From NCBI RefSeq assembly GCF_000717175.1, contig NZ_JNYD01000004.1, positions 425,549-489,548 on the forward strand: DNA of 64,000 bases. The letters run 5' to 3'. Within the stretch, counting starts at the first letter, position 1; every line of letters starts with the position of its first letter. A program made the position numbers and the translations under genes. This document shows, in pieces, positions 1-8,899 of this stretch. A model generated the notes under the pieces. It made no database searches and had not been told where the DNA came from. It saw only the letters and a list, made by a program, of their open reading frames with translations. This stretch comes from Pseudonocardia autotrophica (GTDB lineage: Bacteria; Actinomycetota; Actinomycetes; Mycobacteriales; Pseudonocardiaceae).

Positions 1-3000
1 CCCGCTGCCGGGCCACCTGGTCGATCCACCCCTGCGGGCCGCCCGTCGACGGGAAGCCCCAGTTGTCGCCGACCTCGCGCTGCTGGGTGTCGGCAAGGAT
101 CCGGTAGCCCGGCATCTCGGCGACCCCGCGGTGCACGCCGAAGGGGTGCAGGCACGGGCTGGGGAAGGCGGTCGGCCAGTCGGTGTAGCCGGCGATGCCC
201 GCGGTCACGGTGGTGAGCGGGGTCAGCTGCGGGACCCGCGGCTCGGTCACGGCGATCCAGCCGTCCTGACCGAGGGCCCGGTCGGACGCGACGACCCGCA
301 CCGCGTCGGCGGTCGCCGCCGCCCCGGACAGGGGCAGCCGGACGTCCCGCCAGCCCAGCCCGGACGAGGCGGTCCCGAGCGGGTCCGCGGTGGCCGTGAC
401 GGTGCCGGACGCGCCGTCCGGCTCGACCCGGTCCACGACCTGGCCGCCGCGGGCGAACTCCAGGGTCAGCGACGTGCCGCCGCCCACCTGCCCGGCAATG
501 CCGAGGACCAGCGGGACCGACCCGCTTCGCGCGGCCTGCGGCAGGGCGTACCAGCCGCTGCGGTAGTCGCCGACCGACTGCTGGTCGGCGCTCCAGCTGC
601 CGGTCACGCGCCCGCCGTGCGGGCCGGTGCCGGTGACGGTGGGATCGTGGTTGCCGGCGCCGTCGGAGTCGCGGAACGAGCCGGGCCCGCTCGGCGGGAG
701 CCCGTCCGGGACGAACCCGACGGTCTCCGGCGGGGCGCCCCGCCCGGCCGCCGGCGGGAGCACGCCCGCCTCCGGGTCGGTCTCCACGAGCACCCGGCCG
801 GCCAGCCCGCACCGCGAGCCCGTCGGGTCCTGGACGATGTCCGCGGCCAGCGAGTACGTGCCCCACTGCTTCTGCACGCCCTTGGCCAGCGACGCGATCT
901 GGAAGACCACCACCAGCGCGCAGATCACGGCGATCGGGGCGTTGTTCAGTCGCGGGCCCCGCCCGTCGGCCGGCAGGGGACGCGGGATCGCGGGCCCGCG
1001 CAGGTGCTCGGCCAGTGCGTAGACCAGCGCGAGCGCCGCGGCGACCAGCAGCAGCGAGGTCGCCGAGATCCCGTTCACCGACGGCGGCTTGTCGAACCAC
1101 GGCACGCCCCAGTTCGAGACGTACCACCAGGTGTTCGGGCCGGCGAAGGCCAGCGCGGTCGCGCCGAGCAGCGCCGCCACGAGCAACGCCTGATTGCGCC
1201 GGGACCGCAGCACGCTCGTGCCGGTGGCGAGCGCGGCGATCGCGGCCATCCCGGCGCCGAGCGCGGCGAACGCGCCGAAGTGGTGCGTCCACTTGGTCGG
1301 GGTGAACGCCAGCACGACGAACGCGAGCAGGCTGCTGCCGATCAGCCGCCGGGACACGCCCAGGGCTGCGCCCGGGATGCGGCCGCGACGCAGCAGCACC
1401 GCGATGCTCACGCCGAGCAGCAGCAGGAGCAGCAGCACCGGGAAGCGGCGCATGAGCGAGCCGTCCCGGCTGTCCGAGAACAGCAGCTGGTAGCGGGAGA
1501 GCTCCTGGTACCAGGGCTGGTTGGGGCCGATCTCGGTGCGCACCCGGGTGGCCTCCGCGACCGACGCCCAGGTCTGGTCGTCGAACACCGCGACGAGGAC
1601 GATCACGCCGGCGGCCAGCAGCGGCAGCAGCACCACCAGCCACCCGGCCTGGCGGGCCCGTTTCGCGAGCAGCCGCAGCAGCGGACGGGCGGCGGCGAGC
1701 AGCGGCGCGAAGGCGATCAGACCGGTGGGCGTGGCGGCCACGGCGAAGGCACCGGAGACGAGCGCGCCGGCGATCGGCAGCAGCCGCTGCGTGACCAGGG
1801 CGCGCTCCAGCAGCACCAGGGAGAGCAGCGCGGCGATCACCACGACCGGCTCGGGGCGCAGGCCGTTGTCGAAGGGGATCCAGAAGCAGAGGAACACGCC
1901 GGCCGCGGCCCACCCCGCGGACCGGCTGCGCCGCACCCGGGTGCCGAGCCGCGGCAGCAGCGCGCGGCTGATCAGGAACCACGACGCGACGCCCATTCCG
2001 AAGGCAGGGACCCGCAGCCACAGGACCGCGTCGCTGACCTCGATCCACTTCGAGTACAGCTCGTAGAACCAGCCGAACGGCGCCTCGGGGACGTCGTACC
2101 AGCGGTAGTAGTTCCCGACGTAACCCGAGGTCCAGGTGCCGCGGGCGATGTTGAGGATGTAGCCGTCGTCGGGGGTCATGCTGCCGAAGACGGTCGCGCC
2201 GCCCAGCAGCACGACGACCGTGGAGTCGCGGACCCAGTCGTGCCCGCGCAGCCGGCCCGACAGCCGGCCGGTGGGCACGAGGCGGCGCCCGTCCCGGTCG
2301 TCGAGCCGGCGCAGCACCAGCAGGCAGCCGAGCAGGGCGACGACCGCGAGCACCCCGGCCGCGACCTTCAGCCCGGAGGGGGCGCTGTCGAAGCGGTTGT
2401 CCGTGGCGAACCGGATGTCCGTGCCGGCCACCGGGTCGAGGTCCCGGTCCAGGTCCGACCAGATCCCGACGACCTGCGGGCGCCGGTCGTCGTCGAACGC
2501 GGCGAGCTGCCGGCCACCGACCGTGACCGTCGTGCTCGCCCAGTCGGAGTGGACGACCAGGGTGCAGTCGCCCGCCGCGAGGTCGGCCTCCGCGATCCGT
2601 TCGCCGCGGTCGTCGACGGCGAGCCGCCCGGCGTCGACGCTGAACCGCATGCCGACCGCGGCGCCGTCGGGGGCTCCGGGTGCGGTCGTGGTGAAGACGG
2701 TGCCCGCAAGCGGGCTCCGCGCGTCGAGGCTGCGGACGGCGGCGCAGGCGACGGTGGCGTCGAAGCTCTCGGGGCGCAGGGCGACGAGGGGAGCGGTCAC
2801 GGGGGCGGTGCCCCCGCCGGCCGTGGGCCAGCTGAGCTGGGCGGTGTTCTGCGACACGGGCAGGAACGGGATCGCGAGCGCGAGCACGGCCGAGAGCAGG
2901 CCGAGTCCGGCGGCGAGCCGTCGCAGACCGGGACGGTGGTGTGGGGGAGCGGAGTCACGCCGGGGTGGGGAGCTGCGGCGTGCCTCGTCCACCGTGTCGG

Positions 3001-3106
3001 TGGTCAGCACGACGCCCGAGGCTATCTCCCGGCCCGGCGGGCCGCTCGACCCGTCCTCCGGGGTGGTGCGGCACACTGTCGTCCGGCTGTCATCCGGTCC
3101 GGGCAT
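1..3106 (-). CDS. Emb-family arabinosyltransferase (3' end beyond window)
   Basis: Integral-membrane GT-C arabinosyltransferase of the EmbA/EmbB/EmbC family. The family uses decaprenylphosphoryl-arabinose to extend the arabinan of arabinogalactan or lipoarabinomannan outside the membrane. About 1035 codons are visible and the C-terminus lies off the left edge; family members are about 1050-1100 residues. Seen: a first membrane segment near residues 75-95, an extracytoplasmic beta-rich domain, the GT-C acidic motif TPDDGYILNIARG, then many hydrophobic segments and a soluble C-terminal lectin-like part. I chose the ATG at 3106; GTG codons at 3076 and 3010 are in frame and possible. It is divergent from the acyltransferase at 3207. 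Which of EmbA, B or C it matches cannot be decided here. Confidence 0.9.
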   Translation of the reverse strand, partial: MPGPDDSRTTVCRTTPEDGSSGPPGREIASGVVLTTDTVDEARRSSPPRRDSAPPHHRPGLRRLAAGLGLLSAVLALAIPFLPVSQNTAQLSWPTAGGGTAPVTAPLVALRPESFDATVACAAVRSLDARSPLAGTVFTTTAPGAPDGAAVGMRFSVDAGRLAVDDRGERIAEADLAAGDCTLVVHSDWASTTVTVGGRQLAAFDDDRRPQVVGIWSDLDRDLDPVAGTDIRFATDNRFDSAPSGLKVAAGVLAVVALLGCLLVLRRLDDRDGRRLVPTGRLSGRLRGHDWVRDSTVVVLLGGATVFGSMTPDDGYILNIARGTWTSGYVGNYYRWYDVPEAPFGWFYELYSKWIEVSDAVLWLRVPAFGMGVASWFLISRALLPRLGTRVRRSRSAGWAAAGVFLCFWIPFDNGLRPEPVVVIAALLSLVLLERALVTQRLLPIAGALVSGAFAVAATPTGLIAFAPLLAAARPLLRLLAKRARQAGWLVVLLPLLAAGVIVLVAVFDDQTWASVAEATRVRTEIGPNQPWYQELSRYQLLFSDSRDGSLMRRFPVLLLLLLLGVSIAVLLRRGRIPGAALGVSRRLIGSSLLAFVVLAFTPTKWTHHFGAFAALGAGMAAIAALATGTSVLRSRRNQALLVAALLGATALAFAGPNTWWYVSNWGVPWFDKPPSVNGISATSLLLVAAALALVYALAEHLRGPAIPRPLPADGRGPRLNNAPIAVICALVVVFQIASLAKGVQKQWGTYSLAADIVQDPTGSRCGLAGRVLVETDPEAGVLPPAAGRGAPPETVGFVPDGLPPSGPGSFRDSDGAGNHDPTVTGTGPHGGRVTGSWSADQQSVGDYRSGWYALPQAARSGSVPLVLGIAGQVGGGTSLTLEFARGGQVVDRVEPDGASGTVTATADPLGTASSGLGWRDVRLPLSGAAATADAVRVVASDRALGQDGWIAVTEPRVPQLTPLTTVTAGIAGYTDWPTAFPSPCLHPFGVHRGVAEMPGYRILADTQQREVGDNWGFPSTGGPQGWIDQVARQR

Positions 3107-3110
3107 TCAG

Positions 3111-3128
3111 AACTACATCCATGTAGTT
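3111..3128. promoter_or_regulatory. Perfect palindrome in the emb/acyltransferase divergent region
   Basis: AACTACAT-CC-ATGTAGTT is a perfect 8-bp inverted repeat. It lies 4 bp before the ATG chosen for the leftward emb gene and 79 bp before the rightward acyltransferase. It looks like a dimeric repressor operator (TetR or GntR size). If it is an operator inside the emb promoter, the true emb start would be one of the downstream GTGs. The binding protein is unknown. Confidence 0.4.
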
Positions 3129-3206
3129 ACGACACTCTGTGTAACACGTTGGGCCGTTCGGGCGCTCTGTGGGGGACGCCCGTGACGGCTACTCGGAGGC
3201 ATCGTT

Positions 3207-5294
3207 GTGGTCGATGTGACCACGACCGCCGAGCACGCGACCGTGTCGGACGCCATGCCGAGCACGGGGCCGGCCCCCGGTTCTCCCCCTGCCGGAGGCG
3301 GCGAGCTGCGCGCCCTGACCGGTCTGCGCGCCGTCGCCGCCGCGTGGGTCGTGCTGTTCCACTTCCACTTCACCGCGCTGCCGGGCGTCGCCGTGGTGAG
3401 CGGGCTGCTCGGGCCGTGGGTCACGCAGGGTGCGCTCGGCGTGGACCTCTTCTTCGTGCTCAGCGGGTTCGTGATCGCCTACACGTACCTGGAGCAGCTC
3501 GGTCCGCGGCTCACCGCCGGCGCGACCGGTCGCTTCGTGTGGGCGCGGGCCTGCCGGATCTGGCCGGCCTACGCGCTGGTCCTCCACATGTTCGGCATCT
3601 GGCTCGTGGCCCGCGCCGTCTACGGCAGCGACCGGGACATCGCCTTCCAGGCCGTCCAGCCGGTGCTGAGCCCCGGCGAGTGGCTGCAGCAGCTGGTCAT
3701 GGTGCAGCTCTGGGACGACCCGTACCTCGACGGCGCGTCCTGGGTCGGGGCCACCTGGTCGATCAGCGCCGAATGGCTCGCCTACCTGCTGTTCCCGCTG
3801 GTCGCCGTGGGGTTCCACCGGATGCGGAACCTGCCCGTCGGGGTGCTGGCCGGCGGCGCGCTCGCGCTGATGACGCCGATCGCCGCGTCCTACCTGACCA
3901 CCGGCAGCCCCTACTACCCGTGGAGCTGGCTCGTCCGCATCCTCTGCGGGTTCGGCGCCGGGATCCTGACCTTCCTCGCGGTGCGACGGCTGCGGCACCG
4001 GTCCGGCGTCCGCCGCCCGGCCTCCGTCGTCGCCTCGGTCACGCCGGTGCTCATTGCCGTCGGGCTGGTGGCCGGCGAGCTCGTCGGCCCGGGCCGCGGG
4101 GGCGCCGTCCTGGTGCTGTTCCCGGTGCTGGTCGGTGCGCTCGCCCTGGCCGACCGGGGCGTCGCGCGGTGGCTCTCGCGGCCGGCGATGGTGCACGGCG
4201 GGCGGATCTCCTACGCGCTCTACCTGATCCACATCCCGATGTTCGAGGTCTTCTGGCTCGCGCTGCGCCGCTACGGCGGCTTCGGCGGCAGCTCCCTCCT
4301 CGCACCCCACGGCGTCCTGGCGCACGTCCTCGCCCTGCTCGTGCTGGTCGGGGCCGTGCCCGCCGCGCACCTGCTGTACCGGCACGTCGAGGAGCCGGCA
4401 CGGGCCGCGATGAAGGAGCTGCCGGCGCTGTGGGCACAGCGCGTGGCCGAGGTCCGGGACCACCTGCCCGCGGTGCTCGCCCGGCTCGTCCCGACCGGCC
4501 CCGCCGTGGTCCTGCCGGTGCCGGTGGCCCCCGCGCCGCGGCGGGCGGAGGAGGGGGGCTCCGTGCGCGTCGGTGGGGCGCCCGTTCCCGTCGTGCCCCC
4601 CGCGCGGACCGCGCCGGACCCCCGGGCCGTCGCGCCCGTTCCCGAGCTCGCGGCGCCCGCCGGTGGCCGCGCCGTTCCCGATCCCGACCCGGAGGTGGCC
4701 CGCATGCCGTCCGTCCCGACCGGCCCGCGGCCGGCCGCCGCTGACCGTCCCGACACCCCGTCCGCCCCGCGGACCGCGCCGCTCCCGGTCGTCCCGGCCG
4801 TCGACGGCCCTGCTCTGGGTGTGCCGATCGACACCGACGCGGCCCGTCGCGACCCCGCCACGGCCGTCCTGCCCGCCGTCCATCTCGAGCCCGAGGTCGC
4901 GATCGGGCTGAGCGGCGCCGGCTCCTGGCCGGAGCGCAAGCCCCGCCGCCCGCGCCCCGCACCGGAGCCCGCTGCGGCAGTCGACAGCACCGAGGCGCGG
5001 CGGGACCCGGCGACCCGGGCACTGCCGACCGTGGTCCCGCTGCCGCTCGTCGAGCCGCCGACCCAGGCCTTCCCCGCGGTCGCGCCGCTGCCGGAGCAGT
5101 CGAGTCCCCTCCGCAGGCTCCTCGACGCCCGCAATGCCGAGCTCCGCTCGCCGCACCCGCGGCTGGCCCGGGAGCTGTCCGAGCAGCTCGTCGGCGCCCG
5201 GCTGGCCCGCGGGAAGCACCGGGTGAAGAACGCCCGCCCGCACGCCGCCCCGCACATCGCGGGCCAGCGCGGACCCGAGCGCCAGGCCCGCTAG
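3207..5294 (+). CDS. Acyltransferase 3 family membrane protein with long Pro/Ala-rich tail
   Basis: Membrane O-acyltransferase of the acyltransferase-3 (OafA-like) family, likely modifying an envelope glycan or lipid. The N-terminal half (about residues 30-400) has the family start RALTGLRAVAAAWVVLFH, the GVDLFFVLSGFVIAYTY motif and roughly ten hydrophobic segments. The last ~290 residues are Pro/Ala/Arg-rich, low complexity and probably cytoplasmic, with recurring RRDPAT-ALP units near residues 545 and 595. It lies between two Emb paralogues, divergent from one and ending 4 bp from the convergent other, so an arabinogalactan substrate is a reasonable guess from context only. The start is GTG. 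Confidence 0.85.
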   Translation: MVDVTTTAEHATVSDAMPSTGPAPGSPPAGGGELRALTGLRAVAAAWVVLFHFHFTALPGVAVVSGLLGPWVTQGALGVDLFFVLSGFVIAYTYLEQLGPRLTAGATGRFVWARACRIWPAYALVLHMFGIWLVARAVYGSDRDIAFQAVQPVLSPGEWLQQLVMVQLWDDPYLDGASWVGATWSISAEWLAYLLFPLVAVGFHRMRNLPVGVLAGGALALMTPIAASYLTTGSPYYPWSWLVRILCGFGAGILTFLAVRRLRHRSGVRRPASVVASVTPVLIAVGLVAGELVGPGRGGAVLVLFPVLVGALALADRGVARWLSRPAMVHGGRISYALYLIHIPMFEVFWLALRRYGGFGGSSLLAPHGVLAHVLALLVLVGAVPAAHLLYRHVEEPARAAMKELPALWAQRVAEVRDHLPAVLARLVPTGPAVVLPVPVAPAPRRAEEGGSVRVGGAPVPVVPPARTAPDPRAVAPVPELAAPAGGRAVPDPDPEVARMPSVPTGPRPAAADRPDTPSAPRTAPLPVVPAVDGPALGVPIDTDAARRDPATAVLPAVHLEPEVAIGLSGAGSWPERKPRRPRPAPEPAAAVDSTEARRDPATRALPTVVPLPLVEPPTQAFPAVAPLPEQSSPLRRLLDARNAELRSPHPRLARELSEQLVGARLARGKHRVKNARPHAAPHIAGQRGPERQAR

Positions 5295-5298
5295 CGGC

Positions 5299-8200
5299 TC
5301 ACGAGTCGTCGCGGTCGGCCCGCTCCGCCTCCGGGGTGGACGGCCGCGGTGGGGCGTCCGAGCCGGCGTTCCCCCCGCCCGTCACGCGCTCGCCGCGGGT
5401 GAGGTCGTAGGCGTCGTCGGGATAGGGCGGCGCGAAGAGGTAGACCTCGAGGTGGCGCTCGTCCTCCGGGACGCCGTCGAGGGTCGTGGCCAGCTGCAGG
5501 CCCGTTGAGATGCGCCGGACCTGCCCGAACAGGCCGCCGCGGAAGGGCTGCCAGGTCGCGTCGGCGAAGCCGCCGAGCGACGGATCGCCCCACACCACGG
5601 CGGAGCGCGGGGGTTCGGTGATGCCGTCGGCCACCCGGGGCAGCGGTAGGCACGGGAACTGGAAGGCCACCTGCCACGACAGCGCGACCGGACCCGCCGG
5701 GAGCGCCTCGCGCAGGGGCACCTGCTGTGCCACGGCCGGGGCGGTGAAGGCGAGCCAACCGCCGACACCGCCGCTGCGGTCCACCGCGGTGAGCCGGACG
5801 AGGTCGGCCTGGCCGCCGGCATCGGGCAGCGCGAAGGTACGCCAGGTCGTGTCCGAGGCGGTGTCGGTCAGCGGCACCGTGTCCACGGTCCGGACGGTGC
5901 CGTCGGCGCCGCGCCGGCCGTACTCGGCGACCAGCGAGTTGCCGTCGCCGAGGGTGCCGGAGGCGAGCACGGCGACCTCGGCGGACCCGTCGGCGGGCAG
6001 CGCCGGGAGGTCCCACCAGGGCGTGGTGACCTGGCCGGTCGTCCACTCCGGCGCCCCGTCCCGAGCGACGAAGCTGCCCCACGCCCGGTCGAACATCCCC
6101 TCGCCCGCGGGCAGCGGCGGCCCGTCGCCGCGCGGGAAGCCGTTCTCCGCGAAGCCCTGCGGCTCGGCCGGTGCGGGCAGCCCGGTGGCCGGGGTGAGGG
6201 CCCGGGCGCCCGCCGGATCGAGGACGCGCACGGCGCGGGCCGCGTTGCAGTCCGTCGCGCCGGGATCGCGGAAGTTGTCGCCCCAGAAGGACCACGACCC
6301 GTTCGTCCGGTCGACGGCGAGGCCGAACGTCCCGACCAGGTACACGACATTGGCCAGGAGGCCGAGCACCACCATCGCCGGCACCGCCCGCAGCAGGTGC
6401 AGCCGCAGGTCGCGGGTGCCGCGCAGGCGTGCGCCCAGGGCCAGGAGGCCGACGAGCACGACGAGGCCGAGGACCCACCACACCGGGTCGCCGAACTCGA
6501 CGAGGTTGACCGCCGGTGCGAGCTCCGGCCGCCGGACGCCGACCAGCCAGGTGTACGGCCACGCGTTGGGCCCGTGCCCGGCCAGCGCCAGGGCCAGCAC
6601 GAACGACCCCGCGATCGCCACCAGGAGCGGCACCGGCAACCGCGCCTCGAGCCGCCGGGCCACCGGGATCCCGAGCACGACCAGCAACGCCAGGAAGACC
6701 GAGCAGGTGCCGGCGAGCGCCCCGAAGTGGTGGGTCCACTTCGACGGGGTGGGCCAGAGCAGCAGGAACGCCAGCGCGGCGGTGCAGCCGGAGAACACCA
6801 GCGGCCACGGTAGCGGGATCCGCCGCGCCCGGGCCGCTGCGAACAGCACCGCGAACCACAGCAGCGCGACGATCGTCACCAGGACCGCGACGCGCTTGGC
6901 GTACGAGCCCATCGCGATGTCCGAGAGCAGGAAGTTGTAGCGCTGGATCTCGTCGGCCCAGTCGTTCTGGTCCTGGATCCCGAGGAAGATCTCCTGGCCG
7001 TGCAGGAAGTCGCGGAAGGCGCCGTCGGCGAAGGCGAGCAGCGAGGCCACGACCGCCCCGGACACCACGGCGACGGCGCGGGCGAGCGTGCGGACCATTC
7101 CGCCCGTCCGGACCAGCCGCCACAGCGCCGGCAGCCCGGCGACGATCGGCGCGAGCGCGGTGAAGCCCGTCGGGTGCACCGCGAATCCGGCCGCGGCCGC
7201 GACGAACGCGAGCCAGGCGACCGAGAGCCGCGACCGGCGCACGGCCACGGCGACCCCGAGCAGAGCCAGCGCTCCGCCGACGGTCACGGCGCTCTCCGGC
7301 CGCACGCCCATGTCCAGGGGCAGCCACCACGCGAGGAACGCGACACCCAGCACGGTCCGCGACAGCGACCGGATCCACCAGCGGTCCGGGGCGGTCTCGC
7401 GCAGCGCGGTCGCCGTGAACCGGCGCACCGCCGCCCAGGCGATCAGCCCGAACACCAGGGCCGGGACGCGCTGGGCGGGCGCGGAGTCGCCGGCGACGGT
7501 CTGCCACCAGGCCAGCAGGTGGTAGAACCACGTGAACGGGACGAAGCTCTGGTCGTAGAGCTGGTAGTAGTTGCCCACGAACCCCGACGCGCGGAAGTTG
7601 CGGGCCATGGCCGCGTAGTAGCCGTCGTCGTCCGTGCTGGGGGCGAGGAAGAGCCATAGCGTCATCAGCGCCGGGACCAGCAGGTCCACGAGCGCGGGCG
7701 GACGCAGCCTCCACGGGCGCTTCTCCCGCGGCTCCCGGCGGTCGACGAGCACCAGGCAGAGCACCGCCGCCACCGCGAGGAGCCCCGTGAGCCACGTCAG
7801 CGCCGTCTTGGCGGGGGTGGGGCTGCTCGCCATCTCGTCGTCGACGCGCATCGTCACGCCGAGGTCCCCGGGGCCCGGCAGCGCGGAGATCGACGTGGTG
7901 AGCAGGTCGACGTCGGGCACGGTGGCGCCGAAGGCCGACGCGAGCCGGTCGCCGTCGAGGTCGAGCACGGTGCCGTCGCCGTCGGAGTGGAGGGTGTAGC
8001 GGCAGCTCCCGCCCGGGACCGGGGCGTCGAGGAGGACCCGGCCGACCGCGGCCACCCGGACACCGGGCGACTCCGGGGTCCCGGTGGCCGTCACGACCAG
8101 GCCCGCGGCCCCGGCGGCGGCGGAGTCCGGCCGCATCGTGGCGACGACGATCCGGTCGGTGGTGCCGGCGGCCGCGCGGACGGCGTCGCAGCTCACCCGG

Positions 8201-8709
8201 ACGTCGAGGGTCAACGGCCGGTAGGAGGTCAGCAGCAGCGTGGTCGGCTCGGGCGCCGTGGCGCGCTGCGGCCAGGACACGGTGGGGGTGCTCACGCTCA
8301 CCGGCGCGAAGGGCAGCGCGGCGGCGCACACCAGCGCGAGCAGGCCGAACAGGCCGGCCAGGAGGTCGAACGGCAGCCGCGGCGGGCGCCGGGTCGGCCA
8401 CGCCGGGCACTCACGCTCCGGGCGCACGGTGGGGTCGACGCGGCCCAGGTCGCGGGGCGGACGTGCCGGATCGGGGTCGGTCACCGGCGACGCGACGGCC
8501 TCTGCCCCGGCGTCCGGTCCCGACGGGGTCGGTGTCGACGGTTCCGGCGGGGCCGCCGGCGCGGACCCGGGCGACACGGCCGTTCCCTCGGTCGACCCGG
8601 TCGCGGTCCCGGTGTCGGTCCCGGTGTCCGCTCCGCTGGTCTCCGGCGGCGATCCCACGTCGTCAGTCCTCGGTTCCTCACTCGTCCTGGCCGGCAACGA
8701 GAGTGTCAT
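5299..8709 (-). CDS. Emb-family arabinosyltransferase, second paralogue
   Basis: Second GT-C arabinosyltransferase of the Emb family, 1136 residues from the ATG at 8709 (MTLSLPARTSEE). The first ~110 residues are Thr/Pro/Ser-rich and presumably cytoplasmic. Then come a first membrane segment (LLAGLFGLLALVCAAALPF), an extracytoplasmic domain, the motif STDDDGYYAAMARN followed by SGFVGNYYQLYD, many membrane segments, and a C-terminal domain with PWWDLP and FPCLPLP motifs. The frame runs upstream to 8976 without a stop, but the longer start would cover the divergent flippase promoter. At the position aligned with M. tuberculosis EmbB Met306 this copy has Met; the paralogue at 1-3106 has Ile. It is convergent with the acyltransferase. 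Confidence 0.9.
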   Translation of the reverse strand: MTLSLPARTSEEPRTDDVGSPPETSGADTGTDTGTATGSTEGTAVSPGSAPAAPPEPSTPTPSGPDAGAEAVASPVTDPDPARPPRDLGRVDPTVRPERECPAWPTRRPPRLPFDLLAGLFGLLALVCAAALPFAPVSVSTPTVSWPQRATAPEPTTLLLTSYRPLTLDVRVSCDAVRAAAGTTDRIVVATMRPDSAAAGAAGLVVTATGTPESPGVRVAAVGRVLLDAPVPGGSCRYTLHSDGDGTVLDLDGDRLASAFGATVPDVDLLTTSISALPGPGDLGVTMRVDDEMASSPTPAKTALTWLTGLLAVAAVLCLVLVDRREPREKRPWRLRPPALVDLLVPALMTLWLFLAPSTDDDGYYAAMARNFRASGFVGNYYQLYDQSFVPFTWFYHLLAWWQTVAGDSAPAQRVPALVFGLIAWAAVRRFTATALRETAPDRWWIRSLSRTVLGVAFLAWWLPLDMGVRPESAVTVGGALALLGVAVAVRRSRLSVAWLAFVAAAAGFAVHPTGFTALAPIVAGLPALWRLVRTGGMVRTLARAVAVVSGAVVASLLAFADGAFRDFLHGQEIFLGIQDQNDWADEIQRYNFLLSDIAMGSYAKRVAVLVTIVALLWFAVLFAAARARRIPLPWPLVFSGCTAALAFLLLWPTPSKWTHHFGALAGTCSVFLALLVVLGIPVARRLEARLPVPLLVAIAGSFVLALALAGHGPNAWPYTWLVGVRRPELAPAVNLVEFGDPVWWVLGLVVLVGLLALGARLRGTRDLRLHLLRAVPAMVVLGLLANVVYLVGTFGLAVDRTNGSWSFWGDNFRDPGATDCNAARAVRVLDPAGARALTPATGLPAPAEPQGFAENGFPRGDGPPLPAGEGMFDRAWGSFVARDGAPEWTTGQVTTPWWDLPALPADGSAEVAVLASGTLGDGNSLVAEYGRRGADGTVRTVDTVPLTDTASDTTWRTFALPDAGGQADLVRLTAVDRSGGVGGWLAFTAPAVAQQVPLREALPAGPVALSWQVAFQFPCLPLPRVADGITEPPRSAVVWGDPSLGGFADATWQPFRGGLFGQVRRISTGLQLATTLDGVPEDERHLEVYLFAPPYPDDAYDLTRGERVTGGGNAGSDAPPRPSTPEAERADRDDS

Positions 8710-8880
8710 GCCACCCGTCCGGGCACCCGAACAACCCGCCGCGGAGGGGTCGGGGCATGATTGCGGTCCGGTAACCGACGGCCGTTTCCGGGGCGTTGGT
8801 CCCGGGACCCCCGGGTACCCGCCCGGTAGAGTCACGCCAATCTCAGACGTCCCACAGGTACCCGCCCGCACGTCGTCCGC

Positions 8881-8899
8881 AGGAAGGGGAAGAGCCCTG
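8881..8899 (+). promoter_or_regulatory. Strong Shine-Dalgarno before a CTG start
   Basis: AGGAAGGGGA at 8881-8890 sits six bases before CTG at 8897-8899, the first codon that makes sense for the flippase. No ATG, GTG or TTG occurs in frame between 8710 and about 9068, after the first membrane helices. An in-frame ATG at 8708 exists, but it has no ribosome site and would add 63 low-complexity residues. Confidence 0.5.

Noticed and set aside
131..4744. 1537-codon rightward open frame
   Set aside because: It is antisense to the Emb gene and acyltransferase, is rich in Gly/Arg/His without domains, and is typical of shadow frames in high-GC DNA.
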